Below, one piece after another: positions 35,556-44,676 of a stretch of 64,000 bases of DNA. The DNA comes from Massilia putida. Lineage in GTDB: Bacteria > Pseudomonadota > Gammaproteobacteria > Burkholderiales > Burkholderiaceae_D. Position numbers and translations under genes: made by a program. Within the stretch, counting starts at the first letter, position 1, and the number at the start of each line of letters is the position of its first letter. Location: NCBI RefSeq assembly GCF_001941825.1, contig NZ_CP019038.1, forward strand, positions 1,302,001 through 1,366,000, given 5' to 3'. The notes beneath the pieces were generated by a model that was given only the letters and a program-made list of their open reading frames with translations, was not told the origin of the DNA and ran no database searches.

Positions 35556-36983
35556 TCAGAACCAGGCGCGTACGCCAGCGACGATCTGCGTGCTCTTGTT
35601 TCGCTCTCCTTGCGCCCGTGCGTAATCAGCGGTGCCGCCGAAATTGCGGGACCAGGTCACGCCAATGTACGGCGCGAACTGGCGCCGGATCTCGTAGCGC
35701 AGGCGCAGTCCAAGCTCCATATCGGACAGGCCGCTGCCCAGTCCCCTGGCCGGGTCCGCCTTGCTGTAGAGGTTGGCCTCGATCTCGGGCTCGAGAATCA
35801 GCCGTTGTGTGAACAACAGTTCGTATCGAACATCAAAGCGCCCGGCGAGTCTTCCACCGGACCAGTAGGCGGTGGCCGTCGTGTCGAACCAGTAAGGCGC
35901 CAGGCCACGGACACCGAAGGCCAGCCAGTTGCGTGAATCGCCGCCGCCGGTGTCATGGCGAACCCCAAGCTGGGTGCTCCAAAAGGTGGCGAAGGTACGG
36001 TCCCACAGGGCCTCCGTGCGCATGGACTGCAGCTGGCCGCCACGCCGCTCGCCTTCGGCTTTGAACCATGCCTTGTTATAGTCGTTCCCGTACCATGCTT
36101 CGGCATCGAGGTTCTGGCCCTGCTCGCCGTCGCCCTTGGCGTATTCGAACTTGTCGAGCAGGACCCGGCCGAAGGGCATCTCGTCGTGCATTTCGTTGCC
36201 GGGCAGGTTCCTGAAGGTCGTTCCTTCGGCATAGGCGTCCGGGTTACGTGCGTCCGGCGGTGGACTGCCTCCCTGCATCGGGCCCATCTTCATGCCCTGA
36301 TCCGTGCCGCTCATCGAATGCGCCATGCCGGCCATACCCTGTTGAGGCGACGTCGTTGCGCTTTGGGTCGGCTGACCGCTCGCATGGTTCATCTGAGAGT
36401 GGTCCATCTGCGACATGTCCATTTGGGGCGGCCCTGCCTTGGGCTGGTTCGTTTGGGTCTGGCCCATCTTCGAATGGTCCATTTGCGCATGGTCCATCTG
36501 CGACATGTCCGTTTGAGGCTGCTCCGGCTTCGGCTGGGTCGTTTGAGGCTGGTCCATCTTCGAGTGGTCCATTTGCGAATGGTCCATCTGCGACATGTCC
36601 ATTTGGGGCGGCCCTGCCTTGGGCTGGTTCGTTTGGGTCTGGCCCATCTTCGAGTGGTCCATTTGCGCATGGTCCATCTGCGACATGTCCATTTGGGCCT
36701 GCTCCGCCTTGGACTGCTCCGCTTTGGATTTCGCCTTCTTCGGCTTTTTCGTCTTAGCCTTGTTTGTCTTAGGCTTATCGATCTGGGACTGGTCCATTTG
36801 TGAATGTCCCATCTGCGAATGATCCATTCCCTCCATTGACCCGGACTGACTCGTGCTCGATGTTTGGCCAGTCCCAGCATTTTTCGATGGGTCGCTTGCC
36901 TGAGCAGACGCAATGCATCCCGTCGCGAGGCTCAGGATTAGCAGCGCGCCGATTGAATGTCTTTTTGTCATTCCGGTTTTCAT
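35556..36983 (-). CDS. copB: Copper resistance outer-membrane protein CopB with Met-rich repeats
   Basis: 475 residues. Signal peptide; a long low-complexity region (about 45-225) built from MDMSQMDH(A/S)QMDHSKM motifs and Lys-rich TKKPKKAKSKAEQ; then the CopB barrel from about 240 (FRNLPGNEMHDEMPFGRVLLDKFEY) to the C-terminal aromatic VAGVRAWF, typical of outer-membrane barrels. The Met/His repeats should bind copper in the periplasm. ATG overlaps the stop of copA (ATGA). Two ~110-bp stretches 180 bp apart are almost identical, showing recent repeat growth. Confidence 0.93.
   Translation of the reverse strand: MKTGMTKRHSIGALLILSLATGCIASAQASDPSKNAGTGQTSSTSQSGSMEGMDHSQMGHSQMDQSQIDKPKTNKAKTKKPKKAKSKAEQSKAEQAQMDMSQMDHAQMDHSKMGQTQTNQPKAGPPQMDMSQMDHSQMDHSKMDQPQTTQPKPEQPQTDMSQMDHAQMDHSKMGQTQTNQPKAGPPQMDMSQMDHSQMNHASGQPTQSATTSPQQGMAGMAHSMSGTDQGMKMGPMQGGSPPPDARNPDAYAEGTTFRNLPGNEMHDEMPFGRVLLDKFEYAKGDGEQGQNLDAEAWYGNDYNKAWFKAEGERRGGQLQSMRTEALWDRTFATFWSTQLGVRHDTGGGDSRNWLAFGVRGLAPYWFDTTATAYWSGGRLAGRFDVRYELLFTQRLILEPEIEANLYSKADPARGLGSGLSDMELGLRLRYEIRRQFAPYIGVTWSRNFGGTADYARAQGERNKSTQIVAGVRAWF
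36401..36690. repeat. 180-bp-period direct repeat inside copB
   Basis: 36401-36510 and 36581-36690 are identical except for one visible mismatch (A/G at 36474 vs 36654). Each encodes MDMSQMDHAQMDHSKMGQTQ and the following NQPKAGPPQ. The repeat keeps the frame. Confidence 0.9.
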
Positions 36984-38944
36984 GAGACGACTACCTCCCT
37001 GAACATGCCTGCTTCCATGTGGTACAGCAGATGGCAGTGATACGCCCAGTGACCAGGGGCGTCGGCCGTCACGCGATAGGTAACGCGCTGGGCTGGCTGC
37101 ACGTTAATGGTGTGCTTGCGGACCAGGAACTCGCCGGTTGGAGATTCGAGCTCGCTCCACATGCCATGGAGATGGATCGGGTGGGTCATCATCGTATCGT
37201 TCACCAGCACGATGCGCAGCCGCTCGCCCTGCCGAAAGTGGATGGGCTTCGATTCCGAAAACTTCTGGCCGTCGAACGACCACATGAAACGGTCCATGTT
37301 GCCCGTCAGGTGCAGTTCGATGTCGCGCGTCGGCGCCCGGTCGTCGATCGGCCCCCCGATGGTGCGAAGGTCGGCATAGGTGAGCACCCGCCTGCCGTTA
37401 TTCCGAAGGTTGACCCCTGGATCGTCCAGGTTGGTCCTCGGCATGTCGACGTGCATGTCGACGCCGGGCCCATATTCTGTACGCGCGTGCGTGACCTTGG
37501 GCGGCATGCCTTGCGCCATCGGCATAGTACCGGCATCCCCGTGACCAGCGTGCTGCATCGGCATTTGCATTTGTCCACCGTTCATCGAGCCATGGGACAT
37601 TCCCTGCATGTTCTTCATGCCATCCATCGACTGCATGTCGTGTTGTGACTTTGATTCCTTTCCCTGACCAGATACGGCTGCGCTCTGGTCCATACCGGAC
37701 ATCTGTCCCATGCCCTGCGTATGGCTCATACCCTGCATGTCACCCTGTCCCTGCATTTGGCTCATGTCCATGCCGCCCATGCCCGGCATCGACATCGCGC
37801 CCATCATGTCCTGCATGGCCAGCCATTGCGGCGGATCCATTTCCGGCACCGGGGCCGACATGCCCGATCGCGGTGCCAGCGTCGCCCGCACGAAGCCGGA
37901 GCGCCCGATCGACTGGGCGAAAATGGTGTACGCCTGGTCCATGGATGGCTCGACCAATACATCGTAGGTCTCGGCGACAGATATCCGGAACTCGTCCACC
38001 GCCACCGGCTCGACGTCCTGTCCGTCCGCCGAAATGACCGTCATCTTCAGACCTGGAATCCGCACGTCGAAGATCGTCGTTGCCGCTCCGTTGATGAAGC
38101 GAAGCCTGACCTTCTCGCCTGGCCGGAACAGCGCGGTCCAGTTCTTGTCGGCAGGCGCCCCGTTGATCAGGTAAGCCATCGACACGCCCAGGTTGCGGCT
38201 TGCGGCGACATCGCTGAAGTCGGTTGGCAACATCCGCATCCGGTTCCACATCTTCCGCTTGTCGACAGCAGCTGCCAGGCCGTTCTGGCGAACGTCGCTG
38301 AGGAACTGGTCAACGGTCGGCTGATTGGTGTTGAAGAAGTCGCTCATCTTCTTGAGCTTACGGAAGACCTTGGCTGGGTCGCCATCGACCCAGTCCGACA
38401 GCATAACGACGTATTCTCGGTCGGCCTTGACCCGCTCACCATTTTTCGGCTCGATCACAATCGCCCCATACAGGCCGCTCTGCTCCTGGAAGCCGGAATG
38501 ACTGTGGTACCAGTAAGTGCCGCTCTGCTTCACCGGGAAGCGATAGACAAAAGTCTGCCCAGGAGGAATGCCAGCGAAGTTGATGCCGGGCACCCCGTCC
38601 ATTTCGTTCGGCACCAGAATACCGTGCCAATGGATCGAACTCGTGACCGGCAATCGGTTCGTCACGCGCAGCGTGACCGTGTCGCCCTCGCGCCAGTACA
38701 GGATAGGCGCTGGTACCTGGCCGTTGACGGCGGTAGCGACCTGGTCCGAACCTGTGAAATTGACCGGTGTGGGCCCGATTTCCAGGTCGAATTCGGTGCC
38801 GCGTAAAATCGGCTGTGGCGTCTGGCTAGCGGCCAGTAGCCTCGCAGGCGCTAGGCCGCCCAGTGCTGCGGCGGCCCCTGCACCCTGCAAGATCCGCCGT
38901 CGCCAGCGATTCACAGCGTTCTCCCCAACAACATATTGCTGCAT
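36980..38944 (-). CDS. Copper resistance multicopper oxidase CopA (PcoA type)
   Basis: 654 residues. Tat signal with RRRILQG; cupredoxin domains with ligands HWHGILVPNEMDG, YHSHSGFQEQSG, HPIHLHGMW and the C-terminal YHCHLLYHMEAGM carrying type 1 copper. A Met-rich insert (about 400-490: MGGMDMSQMQGQGDMQGM, and more) is the PcoA/CopA feature for binding Cu(I). It oxidises Cu(I) in the periplasm. Downstream copB overlaps by four bases; upstream DUF4396 is 12 bases away. I leave the symbol empty to avoid confusion with the ATPase also called CopA. Confidence 0.95.
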   Translation of the reverse strand: MQQYVVGENAVNRWRRRILQGAGAAAALGGLAPARLLAASQTPQPILRGTEFDLEIGPTPVNFTGSDQVATAVNGQVPAPILYWREGDTVTLRVTNRLPVTSSIHWHGILVPNEMDGVPGINFAGIPPGQTFVYRFPVKQSGTYWYHSHSGFQEQSGLYGAIVIEPKNGERVKADREYVVMLSDWVDGDPAKVFRKLKKMSDFFNTNQPTVDQFLSDVRQNGLAAAVDKRKMWNRMRMLPTDFSDVAASRNLGVSMAYLINGAPADKNWTALFRPGEKVRLRFINGAATTIFDVRIPGLKMTVISADGQDVEPVAVDEFRISVAETYDVLVEPSMDQAYTIFAQSIGRSGFVRATLAPRSGMSAPVPEMDPPQWLAMQDMMGAMSMPGMGGMDMSQMQGQGDMQGMSHTQGMGQMSGMDQSAAVSGQGKESKSQHDMQSMDGMKNMQGMSHGSMNGGQMQMPMQHAGHGDAGTMPMAQGMPPKVTHARTEYGPGVDMHVDMPRTNLDDPGVNLRNNGRRVLTYADLRTIGGPIDDRAPTRDIELHLTGNMDRFMWSFDGQKFSESKPIHFRQGERLRIVLVNDTMMTHPIHLHGMWSELESPTGEFLVRKHTINVQPAQRVTYRVTADAPGHWAYHCHLLYHMEAGMFREVVVS

Positions 38945-38956
38945 GAAGTTTCCCCT

Positions 38957-40171
38957 TTAATGATGTGACGAATTCGTTGCTGCCCTGGTTCGCATGTCAG
39001 CTTCCATGCCAACCATAGGGCGTTCTTTTGATGCCTCACTGTCCATTGTTCCCGCGCTCATGGAAAAATCCCCGTAGACGGCGGCGATCAGGATGCCGAT
39101 GGCCAGCACCAGCAAACTCAAAATGGACACGATGACTTTGCTGCTGGCAGGCACTGGGGGCTGGTGTTCCGACCCACGACCGCTTCCGTGCGTGGGTCCC
39201 ATGCCAGTATTGCCCGGCGACGTACCCATGCGATGACCCATTGGCATCTGGTCCACGGACGCCTTGTGTTGCGCATGTCCGGCGTGCACCATATCCCGCT
39301 CGGCCCCTTCCGGCTCTGGCACAGGTGCGCCGCCGCGGCCGAGTACTCGCTCGGTGCCCATGCCATGTTTCAACCCTTTGCTGACCAGCCACCAGTTGAT
39401 TGGATAGGCCGGGATCGCGCCGACCAGGGTCGCGAGCGACATGATTCCCCAGAAGCGAATGGAGGTTGGATGCATCGCGGCCATGTCGTGCGACATGAGG
39501 ATGACCATGGTAGGAATCATGCCCGCCATCACACCATTCATCGACAGCCATTCCGGCAGCACAGTCGCACGCACGGCTCCCCAGTAACTTCCACCCAGCA
39601 TGTCCTTCATGAACAGCGCCTGGAAAATAAATAGGCCGAAGAAAAAGCCGGCCAGATATTCAACCAGGGAGTCCAGCCACATCGGCGTATGCAGCAGACT
39701 CGTGAGGGCCGCCGCGATGATGACGCCGGTCGCGTCTCCTGCCATACAGTGGATGGTTGAACCCACGGTCTGCTTCCACTGCGGCGACACGAATTTTTCA
39801 TGTGTACCCGGTTCCGGCTCGCGGCAGGAGAACCAATAAACGATAAAGGCGACAGGACCGGTATAAACAGCGACCAGCAGCCAGCCCCACTTCATGACTT
39901 TCATCGCTGGCGTGCGGGTGAACAGATCCCACGCGAGGTATGCCATGGTCAGGCCAGTCAGTACGAACCACACGACGAGTAGCTTGTCGACCCCGTCTGA
40001 AGATGGGGACTGCATCGTGGCCTCTGCCTGAGCGAACGCAGAAGGGGCAAACGCCGCAAGCATGAAGCCTGATACCGCCAGCGCCCGCCCGGCGGATACT
40101 AGGGAAGTGCCGGCATCCTGCAGGCGCCTCTGTCTGTCGGCGGTGTGCGTTGAAAAAACACGCTGGTGCAT
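38957..40171 (-). CDS. DUF4396 membrane protein with His/Met-rich loop
   Basis: 404 residues. N-terminal hydrophobic segment (AVSGFMLAAFAPSAFA), then a DUF4396-type multi-span domain with STIHCMAGDATGVIIAAAL, YLAGFFFGLFIFQALFMKDMLGGSYW and PTMVILMSHDMAAMHPTSIRFWGIMS. A His/Met/Gly-rich segment (HAGHAQHKASVDQMPMGHRMG) precedes the last helix and could bind copper. DUF4396 proteins recur in copABCD-type loci; a role in copper transport or assembly is guesswork. Second gene of the operon DUF2946-DUF4396-copA-copB. Confidence 0.8.
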   Translation of the reverse strand: MHQRVFSTHTADRQRRLQDAGTSLVSAGRALAVSGFMLAAFAPSAFAQAEATMQSPSSDGVDKLLVVWFVLTGLTMAYLAWDLFTRTPAMKVMKWGWLLVAVYTGPVAFIVYWFSCREPEPGTHEKFVSPQWKQTVGSTIHCMAGDATGVIIAAALTSLLHTPMWLDSLVEYLAGFFFGLFIFQALFMKDMLGGSYWGAVRATVLPEWLSMNGVMAGMIPTMVILMSHDMAAMHPTSIRFWGIMSLATLVGAIPAYPINWWLVSKGLKHGMGTERVLGRGGAPVPEPEGAERDMVHAGHAQHKASVDQMPMGHRMGTSPGNTGMGPTHGSGRGSEHQPPVPASSKVIVSILSLLVLAIGILIAAVYGDFSMSAGTMDSEASKERPMVGMEADMRTRAATNSSHH

Positions 40172-40488
40172 GAAATCTTCCTCAATGTTGCGACGAAATC
40201 CTAACTGTCCACGGATGGCGCGGACGGGGGAACCCGTCAGGCGATCGGTACGCCGCTTGGCTTAGGCGCGTTCGCGTTCCAGGCAGCGCTTTTCAATTCC
40301 CGGCGCATGCACGCGACCAAAAGCGAACCGAGTGACCGGCCAGCCCGCATGCACTGCGCTGACGTTAGATTAGATGGAGCGGCTAGCTGGCTTCGCCGAC
40401 CGCCAACCGCAGCGGCGACGTACCTCAGCCGAGGCGAGGAAAGGCGTTTCGTTCAGCCAGCCTGAGGGTCACAGGCGAGGTGGTCGAT
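40172..40488. other. Long leader between the DUF2946 gene and the DUF4396 gene
   Basis: 317 bases without a supported gene. On the minus (transcribed) strand, 40488 down to about 40440 contains a C-rich run (CTCGCCTAGATCGACCACCT...). If the DUF2946 protein works like CruR, this is where Rho would load. No intrinsic terminator seen. Confidence 0.4.
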
Positions 40489-40875
40489 CTAGGCGAGACG
40501 GAATCCAGCCCGTAATGGAAGGGGGAGGGAAATATAAGCGTACTCGAAGTGCTCCATTGCAGGAGCGGGCACCTCGAACGGCGGCGGCGCTGACGCTCCT
40601 ACGCAGCAGGCACTGCAGGCCCGGCACGACGGGTGTTTCTGATGCGAGCCCTGATCGCAGGGCATATCCTGATGGGCAACAGCGTTGCTGGCATGCTGGG
40701 ATGCCCTCGCCATCATCATTGCGGGCTCATCGCAATCGTCCATCACATCGGCGTTCTGACTTGTGATGGAGCTATGCGCCATCGTGCATGGCAATTTGAC
40801 CGAAGCAGCGCTGCCTTGTAGGGGCAGCGATACGATCAGTATCCACAGCATGATGAGTCGGGCTAGAGGGCGCAT
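40489..40875 (-). CDS. DUF2946 (CruR-like) Cys-rich exported protein
   Basis: 128 residues. Export segment LARLIMLWILIVSLPLQGSAA; Met/His middle; CRACSACCVGASAPP near 85-99, aligning exactly with CATCVSCCVGAAAPP of the gene at 21544. It is the first gene on the minus strand ahead of DUF4396, copA and copB. ATG 40875 has no good SD, and an AT-rich -10-like TATATGTTAGAT ends about 10-15 bases upstream. Probable copper-sensing upstream ORF by analogy with B. pertussis CruR; unproved here. Confidence 0.78.
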   Translation of the reverse strand: MRPLARLIMLWILIVSLPLQGSAASVKLPCTMAHSSITSQNADVMDDCDEPAMMMARASQHASNAVAHQDMPCDQGSHQKHPSCRACSACCVGASAPPPFEVPAPAMEHFEYAYISLPLPLRAGFRLA

Positions 40876-41042
40876 GTTGACGAATCTAACATATACAAAT
40901 AAGGCATGTGCACACGATACAGCTATTCAATACGCTTCGACCCCTTAATGCTTAGGTCACAACAACGCCGAGACTTATTTAAGTCTTAAAGAGGCTTGTC
41001 GGGTATGCTCACGGAAACCGTTGCGCATGCTAAAATCAGAGT

Positions 41043-41441
41043 GTGAAAGCCATTCTGAAAGTCCTGATCGTCTGGATCACGTTGCTAGCGGTGCCGCTCC
41101 ATGGTTTCGCTTCCTCAACGATGTCCGCATGCGCGCCGCTGCCAGCTGCGGCGCTGCACGATCATGACCACGATGGGATGACCGACAATGGGGGCTCGGC
41201 CAATGTCGACGCACATAATGGTCACGCTGCACCGGACGCGCATTCCGACCATGCCCGCTCGGCTCATCATCACGCCGGCAAATGTGCTGCCTGCGCGACA
41301 TGCGGCTCCTGCGTCGCCATGGCGCCGTCGTTTATTGCCGTGCTGCCTGTATCCGCAGCTCCCTTAATCACCGTGCCGTTCAACCAGCATCTCCTGCAGT
41401 CGGTCGATCTTGCGCTGCCAGAGCGACCTCCCCGCGCCTGA
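41043..41441 (+). CDS. DUF2946-type His/Cys-rich exported protein
   Basis: 132 residues from GTG 41043. Export segment LIVWITLLAVPLHGFAS, a strongly His/Asp-rich stretch (LHDHDHDGMTD, HNGHAAPDAHSDHARSAHHHAG), then CAACATCGSCVAMAPS and the C-terminal ERPPR shared with the gene at 21544. Diverges from the DUF2946 gene at 40489-40875 (167 bases between) and precedes cusF, copC and copD. TAAAAT at 41030-41035 would put the transcript start at or next to the GTG, so translation may be leaderless. A regulatory uORF role is inferred. Confidence 0.72.
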   Translation: MKAILKVLIVWITLLAVPLHGFASSTMSACAPLPAAALHDHDHDGMTDNGGSANVDAHNGHAAPDAHSDHARSAHHHAGKCAACATCGSCVAMAPSFIAVLPVSAAPLITVPFNQHLLQSVDLALPERPPRA

Positions 41442-41623
41442 CCTTCCACACCGCTGAACGCATCGTTCGTGCCTGGCGCGAACATGTCCGGCCATGCCTT
41501 GGCCGCTACCAGTTCCGCGCGTGCTGCTAAACGTACCTATAAATGAAATGGACCGCGACAGGCCGACGAGCTGCGTCGCGCGTCCAAAGCATCCAACAAT
41601 CCTTGATTTTTCTGGAGCCCCAA

Positions 41624-41986
41624 ATGACTCGTTTTTCCACTTTGTTCCGCACCGTCATCGTTTCCGCTGGTCTTTCGCTGGCAGCCGTCAATGCATTCGC
41701 ACAGACCCACGACCACAGCCACCAGCACGACGCAATGCCTGCGACTTCGCAGGATGATGCCAATGCCCTGGCCGAGGGCGAGGTCAAGAAGGTCGACAAG
41801 GAGGCCGGTAAACTGACCGTTCAGCACGGCCCGCTGGTCAACCTCAACATGGCTGGGATGACCATGTCCTTCAAGGTGCAGGATCCGGCGATGCTCGACC
41901 AGGTGAAAGCCGGAGACAAGATCCGTCTGCGTGTCGAGCGCGTCAACGGCGCATTTACCGTGACCAAGCTGCAAGCGGCCAACTAA
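41624..41986 (+). CDS. CusF-like periplasmic copper chaperone
   Basis: 120 residues. Signal peptide MTRFSTLFRTVIVSAGLSLAAVNAFA; His-rich start (HDHSHQHD); CusF OB fold with GEVKKVDKEAGKLTVQHGPLVNLNMAGMTMSFKVQDPAML. Binds Cu(I)/Ag(I) at NMAGMTM. Intact homologue of the truncated copy at 28577. ATG 41624 follows GGAG; the longer frame reaches back without SD. Followed by copC after 50 bases. Confidence 0.92.
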   Translation: MTRFSTLFRTVIVSAGLSLAAVNAFAQTHDHSHQHDAMPATSQDDANALAEGEVKKVDKEAGKLTVQHGPLVNLNMAGMTMSFKVQDPAMLDQVKAGDKIRLRVERVNGAFTVTKLQAAN

Positions 41987-42036
41987 ATTGCGGTCGATCC
42001 GCACCTTTACCAATCAAGCAAATCAGGAGTAAAAAC

Positions 42037-42402
42037 ATGTCCATCAAACGCGTTCTGGCCGTAGCCACCTTTGCCCTCGCAAGTGCCGTCACCTCGTCCG
42101 CCTTCGCGCACGCCAAGCTGCAGTCGTCCGACCCCCAAGCCGGCAGCACGCTCGACACTGCACCGAAACAGGTTCGCCTCAAATTCAATGAAGCGCTTGA
42201 GCCGGCCTTCAGCAAGATCAAGCTCACCGGTCCGACGAATAACGAAGTTCCCGTGACTGGTACCGCCGTCGACAAGGCAGACTCCACCGTCATAACTGCC
42301 CAGCTGCCTCCTCTGCAAGCAGGGGAATATCACGTGGAGTGGTCGACAATGACCCACGACGGGCACAAGGCGAAAGGTGCGTTCTCGTTCAAGGTCAAGT
42401 AA
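42037..42402 (+). CDS. copC: Periplasmic copper-binding protein CopC
   Basis: 121 residues. Signal peptide ending SAFA, so the mature protein begins HAKLQSSDPQAGS, giving the N-terminal His that ligates Cu(II) in CopC. Beta-barrel with EALEPAFSKIKLTG and the C-terminal WSTMTHDGHKAKGAFSF carrying the His/Asp of the Cu(II) site. The Met-rich Cu(I) loop of PcoC is absent, as in many CopC. AGGAGT SD. Stop overlaps the copD start (TAATG). Confidence 0.94.
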   Translation: MSIKRVLAVATFALASAVTSSAFAHAKLQSSDPQAGSTLDTAPKQVRLKFNEALEPAFSKIKLTGPTNNEVPVTGTAVDKADSTVITAQLPPLQAGEYHVEWSTMTHDGHKAKGAFSFKVK

Positions 42403-43340
42403 TGGGCGTGGAACTGCAATCGGCCCAGCACCTTGTCACGGCCCTTCTGAACTTGGCAGTGGCTGTTCTTACAGGTGCAAGCATGGGTCGCCTGTGGCTC
42501 GGCCGCGAGCTTTCGGATTGGTCCGAGAGACGCCGAGGGCCTGCGCTCCGGATCGCGCGCGCAGGAGCCATGGCCGCGCTGGCCGCGAATCTCGTGGTCC
42601 TGTGGCTTGAGTCCGCCGCGATGGCCGAGGTTCCGTTCATTGAAGCTGGCGGCGCAGTCTTCTCGATGCTGACCTCAACGCATCTTGGATTCGCGTGGAT
42701 GATCGGGATGGCCGGATTGATCGTGGCCACCTTCGCTGTCTTCCTGGACATGGACCGAAGTGCGGCCCCCCCAATACTGACCTTGATTTCGCTCGCCGTG
42801 TTCTGGTACACGCGTAGTATGGTCAGCCACGCGGCAAGCGACGGCGATTTCAGCGTACGCCTGGTGGCTGACTGGGTCCACCTGGGCCTGATCAGCCTGT
42901 GGGTGGGTGAGGTGATTCTGGCGGGTGTCGTCACACTAAAAACGTCTGTCAACATGAATGCCCTGGACCGGCGCGCCAGGGCAGCGTATGTCGAATCACT
43001 GTCCAGTTCCGCAACCATCGCACTGACTGGGATTTTTATCACTGGTGCCTACGCCGTGTGGCGTAGTCTGGGAAGCCTCGAAAACGTTTTCGGCAATCCA
43101 TATGGGAACACCTTGATAGCGAAGCTGCTACTTGTAGGCGTCGCTGCTGCACTGGGTGGATACAACCGGTTTTTGGTGATGCCGCCATGGCTGACCTTGG
43201 AACGTTCTGGTAATGCTGCCCCTGCAGTCCTGCCAGAGCGTTTCAGGCGCATATTGTGGGTCGAAGCTTTGGTCTTGCTAGTTGTCGTGATGCTTGCCGC
43301 GATACTGGCTTCGACGTCGCCACCTGGTGCGGAAATGTGA
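42402..43340 (+). CDS. copD: Inner-membrane copper resistance protein CopD
   Basis: 312 residues with about eight membrane helices. CopD-type features: STHLGFAWMIGMAGL, MVSHAASDGDF and WVHLGLISLWVGEVILAG with membrane His residues, and GNPYGNTLIAKLLLVGVAAALGGYNRF. Works with CopC, probably moving copper across the inner membrane. ATG 42402 overlaps the copC stop, so the pair is translationally coupled. Confidence 0.92.
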   Translation: MGVELQSAQHLVTALLNLAVAVLTGASMGRLWLGRELSDWSERRRGPALRIARAGAMAALAANLVVLWLESAAMAEVPFIEAGGAVFSMLTSTHLGFAWMIGMAGLIVATFAVFLDMDRSAAPPILTLISLAVFWYTRSMVSHAASDGDFSVRLVADWVHLGLISLWVGEVILAGVVTLKTSVNMNALDRRARAAYVESLSSSATIALTGIFITGAYAVWRSLGSLENVFGNPYGNTLIAKLLLVGVAAALGGYNRFLVMPPWLTLERSGNAAPAVLPERFRRILWVEALVLLVVVMLAAILASTSPPGAEM

Positions 43341-43535
43341 CCGACGTGCTCTGCTGAAGTGTTTAATGCCGGGCGGTTGCGTTATTGTGAACTGCTCGGC
43401 TATTTTAAAGAAAGTAAAATGGCGAGGTTGTATAAGTATGTTCACAATGATCGCCGTCGGAAATACCGTTGAGTCGGTACACAGCGTTAAGTGCCGGTTC
43501 CTTCATCTAGAAATAGGCAATGAAAGGAAACAAAC

Positions 43536-44084
43536 ATGGAAAATGTGAGACGCCCTTCGCTAACCGTAACCGAAGGCTCTAAACTCCAGCCATCAAAGTC
43601 GAGCGCGAGTACGTCAAATAGCCGGGCAGCATTTGAAAACGTACTTAATAACCTACCGCCAGCCGAGAATGCTCATGTGTCGACTAGTCAAGTCACGCCG
43701 GCCTCGCGTGTTGCCGGGCCAGCAGGGGGATTGTTCGACCTTTTTTCTGGTCAGGCAAAACCCCGTTTCCATGAGCGTGCATTGGGTTTAAGGGCATATC
43801 GTCAGGAGTTGCTTGCATCGAACATTGCGAACGCGGACACGCCAGGGTACAAGGCCGTAGACATCGATATTAACGGTGCTATCAAGAACGGGGCTAACGT
43901 GGACTCCGGCGTTGAACTCAAATATGAGGTGCAATCGCAAGGCAACATTGACGGTAATACGGTTGATATGGATATCGCAAGGCAGAAATTCGCAGAGAAT
44001 GCGCTGCTGTACGAGTTTGAAGTGGATCGGGTCAAGGGATTCTACAAGAGTATGGACGATCTATTGAAGAACACACCCTATTGA
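43536..44084 (+). CDS. Orphan FlgB-like protein with unusual N-terminal extension
   Basis: 182 residues. From about residue 66 it matches flagellar rod protein FlgB: FHERALGLRAYRQELLASNIANADTPGYKAVDIDI and a C-terminal VDMDIARQKFAENALLYEFEVDRVKGFYKSMDDLL. Residues 1-65 (Ser/Ala/Pro-rich, FENVLNNLPPAENAHVS) are not part of normal FlgB, which begins at the motif. No flagellar gene is near; neighbours are copCD and DUF411. No signal peptide, as in true FlgB. SD AAAGGAAAC. A second partial copy lies at 62599-62763, again among copper genes. Role unknown. Confidence 0.85.
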   Translation: MENVRRPSLTVTEGSKLQPSKSSASTSNSRAAFENVLNNLPPAENAHVSTSQVTPASRVAGPAGGLFDLFSGQAKPRFHERALGLRAYRQELLASNIANADTPGYKAVDIDINGAIKNGANVDSGVELKYEVQSQGNIDGNTVDMDIARQKFAENALLYEFEVDRVKGFYKSMDDLLKNTPY

Positions 44085-44232
44085 TGACATCACAAGTTTC
44101 TATGCCAGTTGAAGAAACCGTGCACTTTTCTTCAGAGGTCGTCTACTTATTTGGAGAAGACTTTAATTTGATGCATAGAAGTCTGCGAGTGAAAGCTGTA
44201 GTGAATTACTCCTCAACCTTTTGGAATCGAAA

Positions 44233-44676
44233 ATGTTTAATAAGGCAACTAAAAAACTGGTTTTCGGTGCTTTCCTGATTTTTCCAATGCTCGCCAGCGC
44301 CGCAACCCAAGCCGTCGAGGTCTACAAGACAGCCACCTGCGGCTGCTGTGAAGAGTGGGTCAAGCATCTGCAAGCCAAGGGATTCAAGGTCAATGCGCAC
44401 AATGTCGCCAACCCGTCCGACACGCGCGAGAAAATGGGTATTCCCGACCGGCTCGGTTCATGCCACACCGCGGTCGTCGGCGGCTATGCGCTCGAGGGAC
44501 ACGTACCTGCCGCCGAGATCAAGCGCCTCCTCACTGAGAAGCCCAAGGCGAAAGGTTTGGCTGTGCCTGCCATGCCGCCCGGCTCCCCGGGGATGGAGGG
44601 GCTGACGCACATGCCGTACGATGTGCTGCTGGTCCGCAATGACGGGAGTACAGTAGTCTACAAGCACTACAAGTAA
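44233..44676 (+). CDS. Exported DUF411 metal-binding protein
   Basis: 147 residues. Signal peptide (LVFGAFLIFPMLASA), then a thioredoxin-like DUF411 domain: VEVYKTATCGCCEEWVKHLQAKGF with the CGCC metal site, LGSCHTAVVGGYALEGHVPAAEIKRLL, and GLAVPAMPPGSPGMEG. DUF411 proteins are common in copper islands and probably bind Cu(I) in the periplasm. Start ATG 44233; a TTG at 44221 is also open. Short sequence 44677-44871 behind it contains no recognised gene. Confidence 0.88.
   Translation: MFNKATKKLVFGAFLIFPMLASAATQAVEVYKTATCGCCEEWVKHLQAKGFKVNAHNVANPSDTREKMGIPDRLGSCHTAVVGGYALEGHVPAAEIKRLLTEKPKAKGLAVPAMPPGSPGMEGLTHMPYDVLLVRNDGSTVVYKHYK

Noticed and set aside
36401..36690. Regularly spaced repeats considered as a CRISPR array
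   Set aside because: Only two long copies inside a coding frame, no spacers and no cas genes.
35955..36803. His/Leu/Val-rich plus-strand frame opposite copB
   Set aside because: Produced by the antisense of the Met/Asp/His repeats of copB; not a leucine-rich protein.
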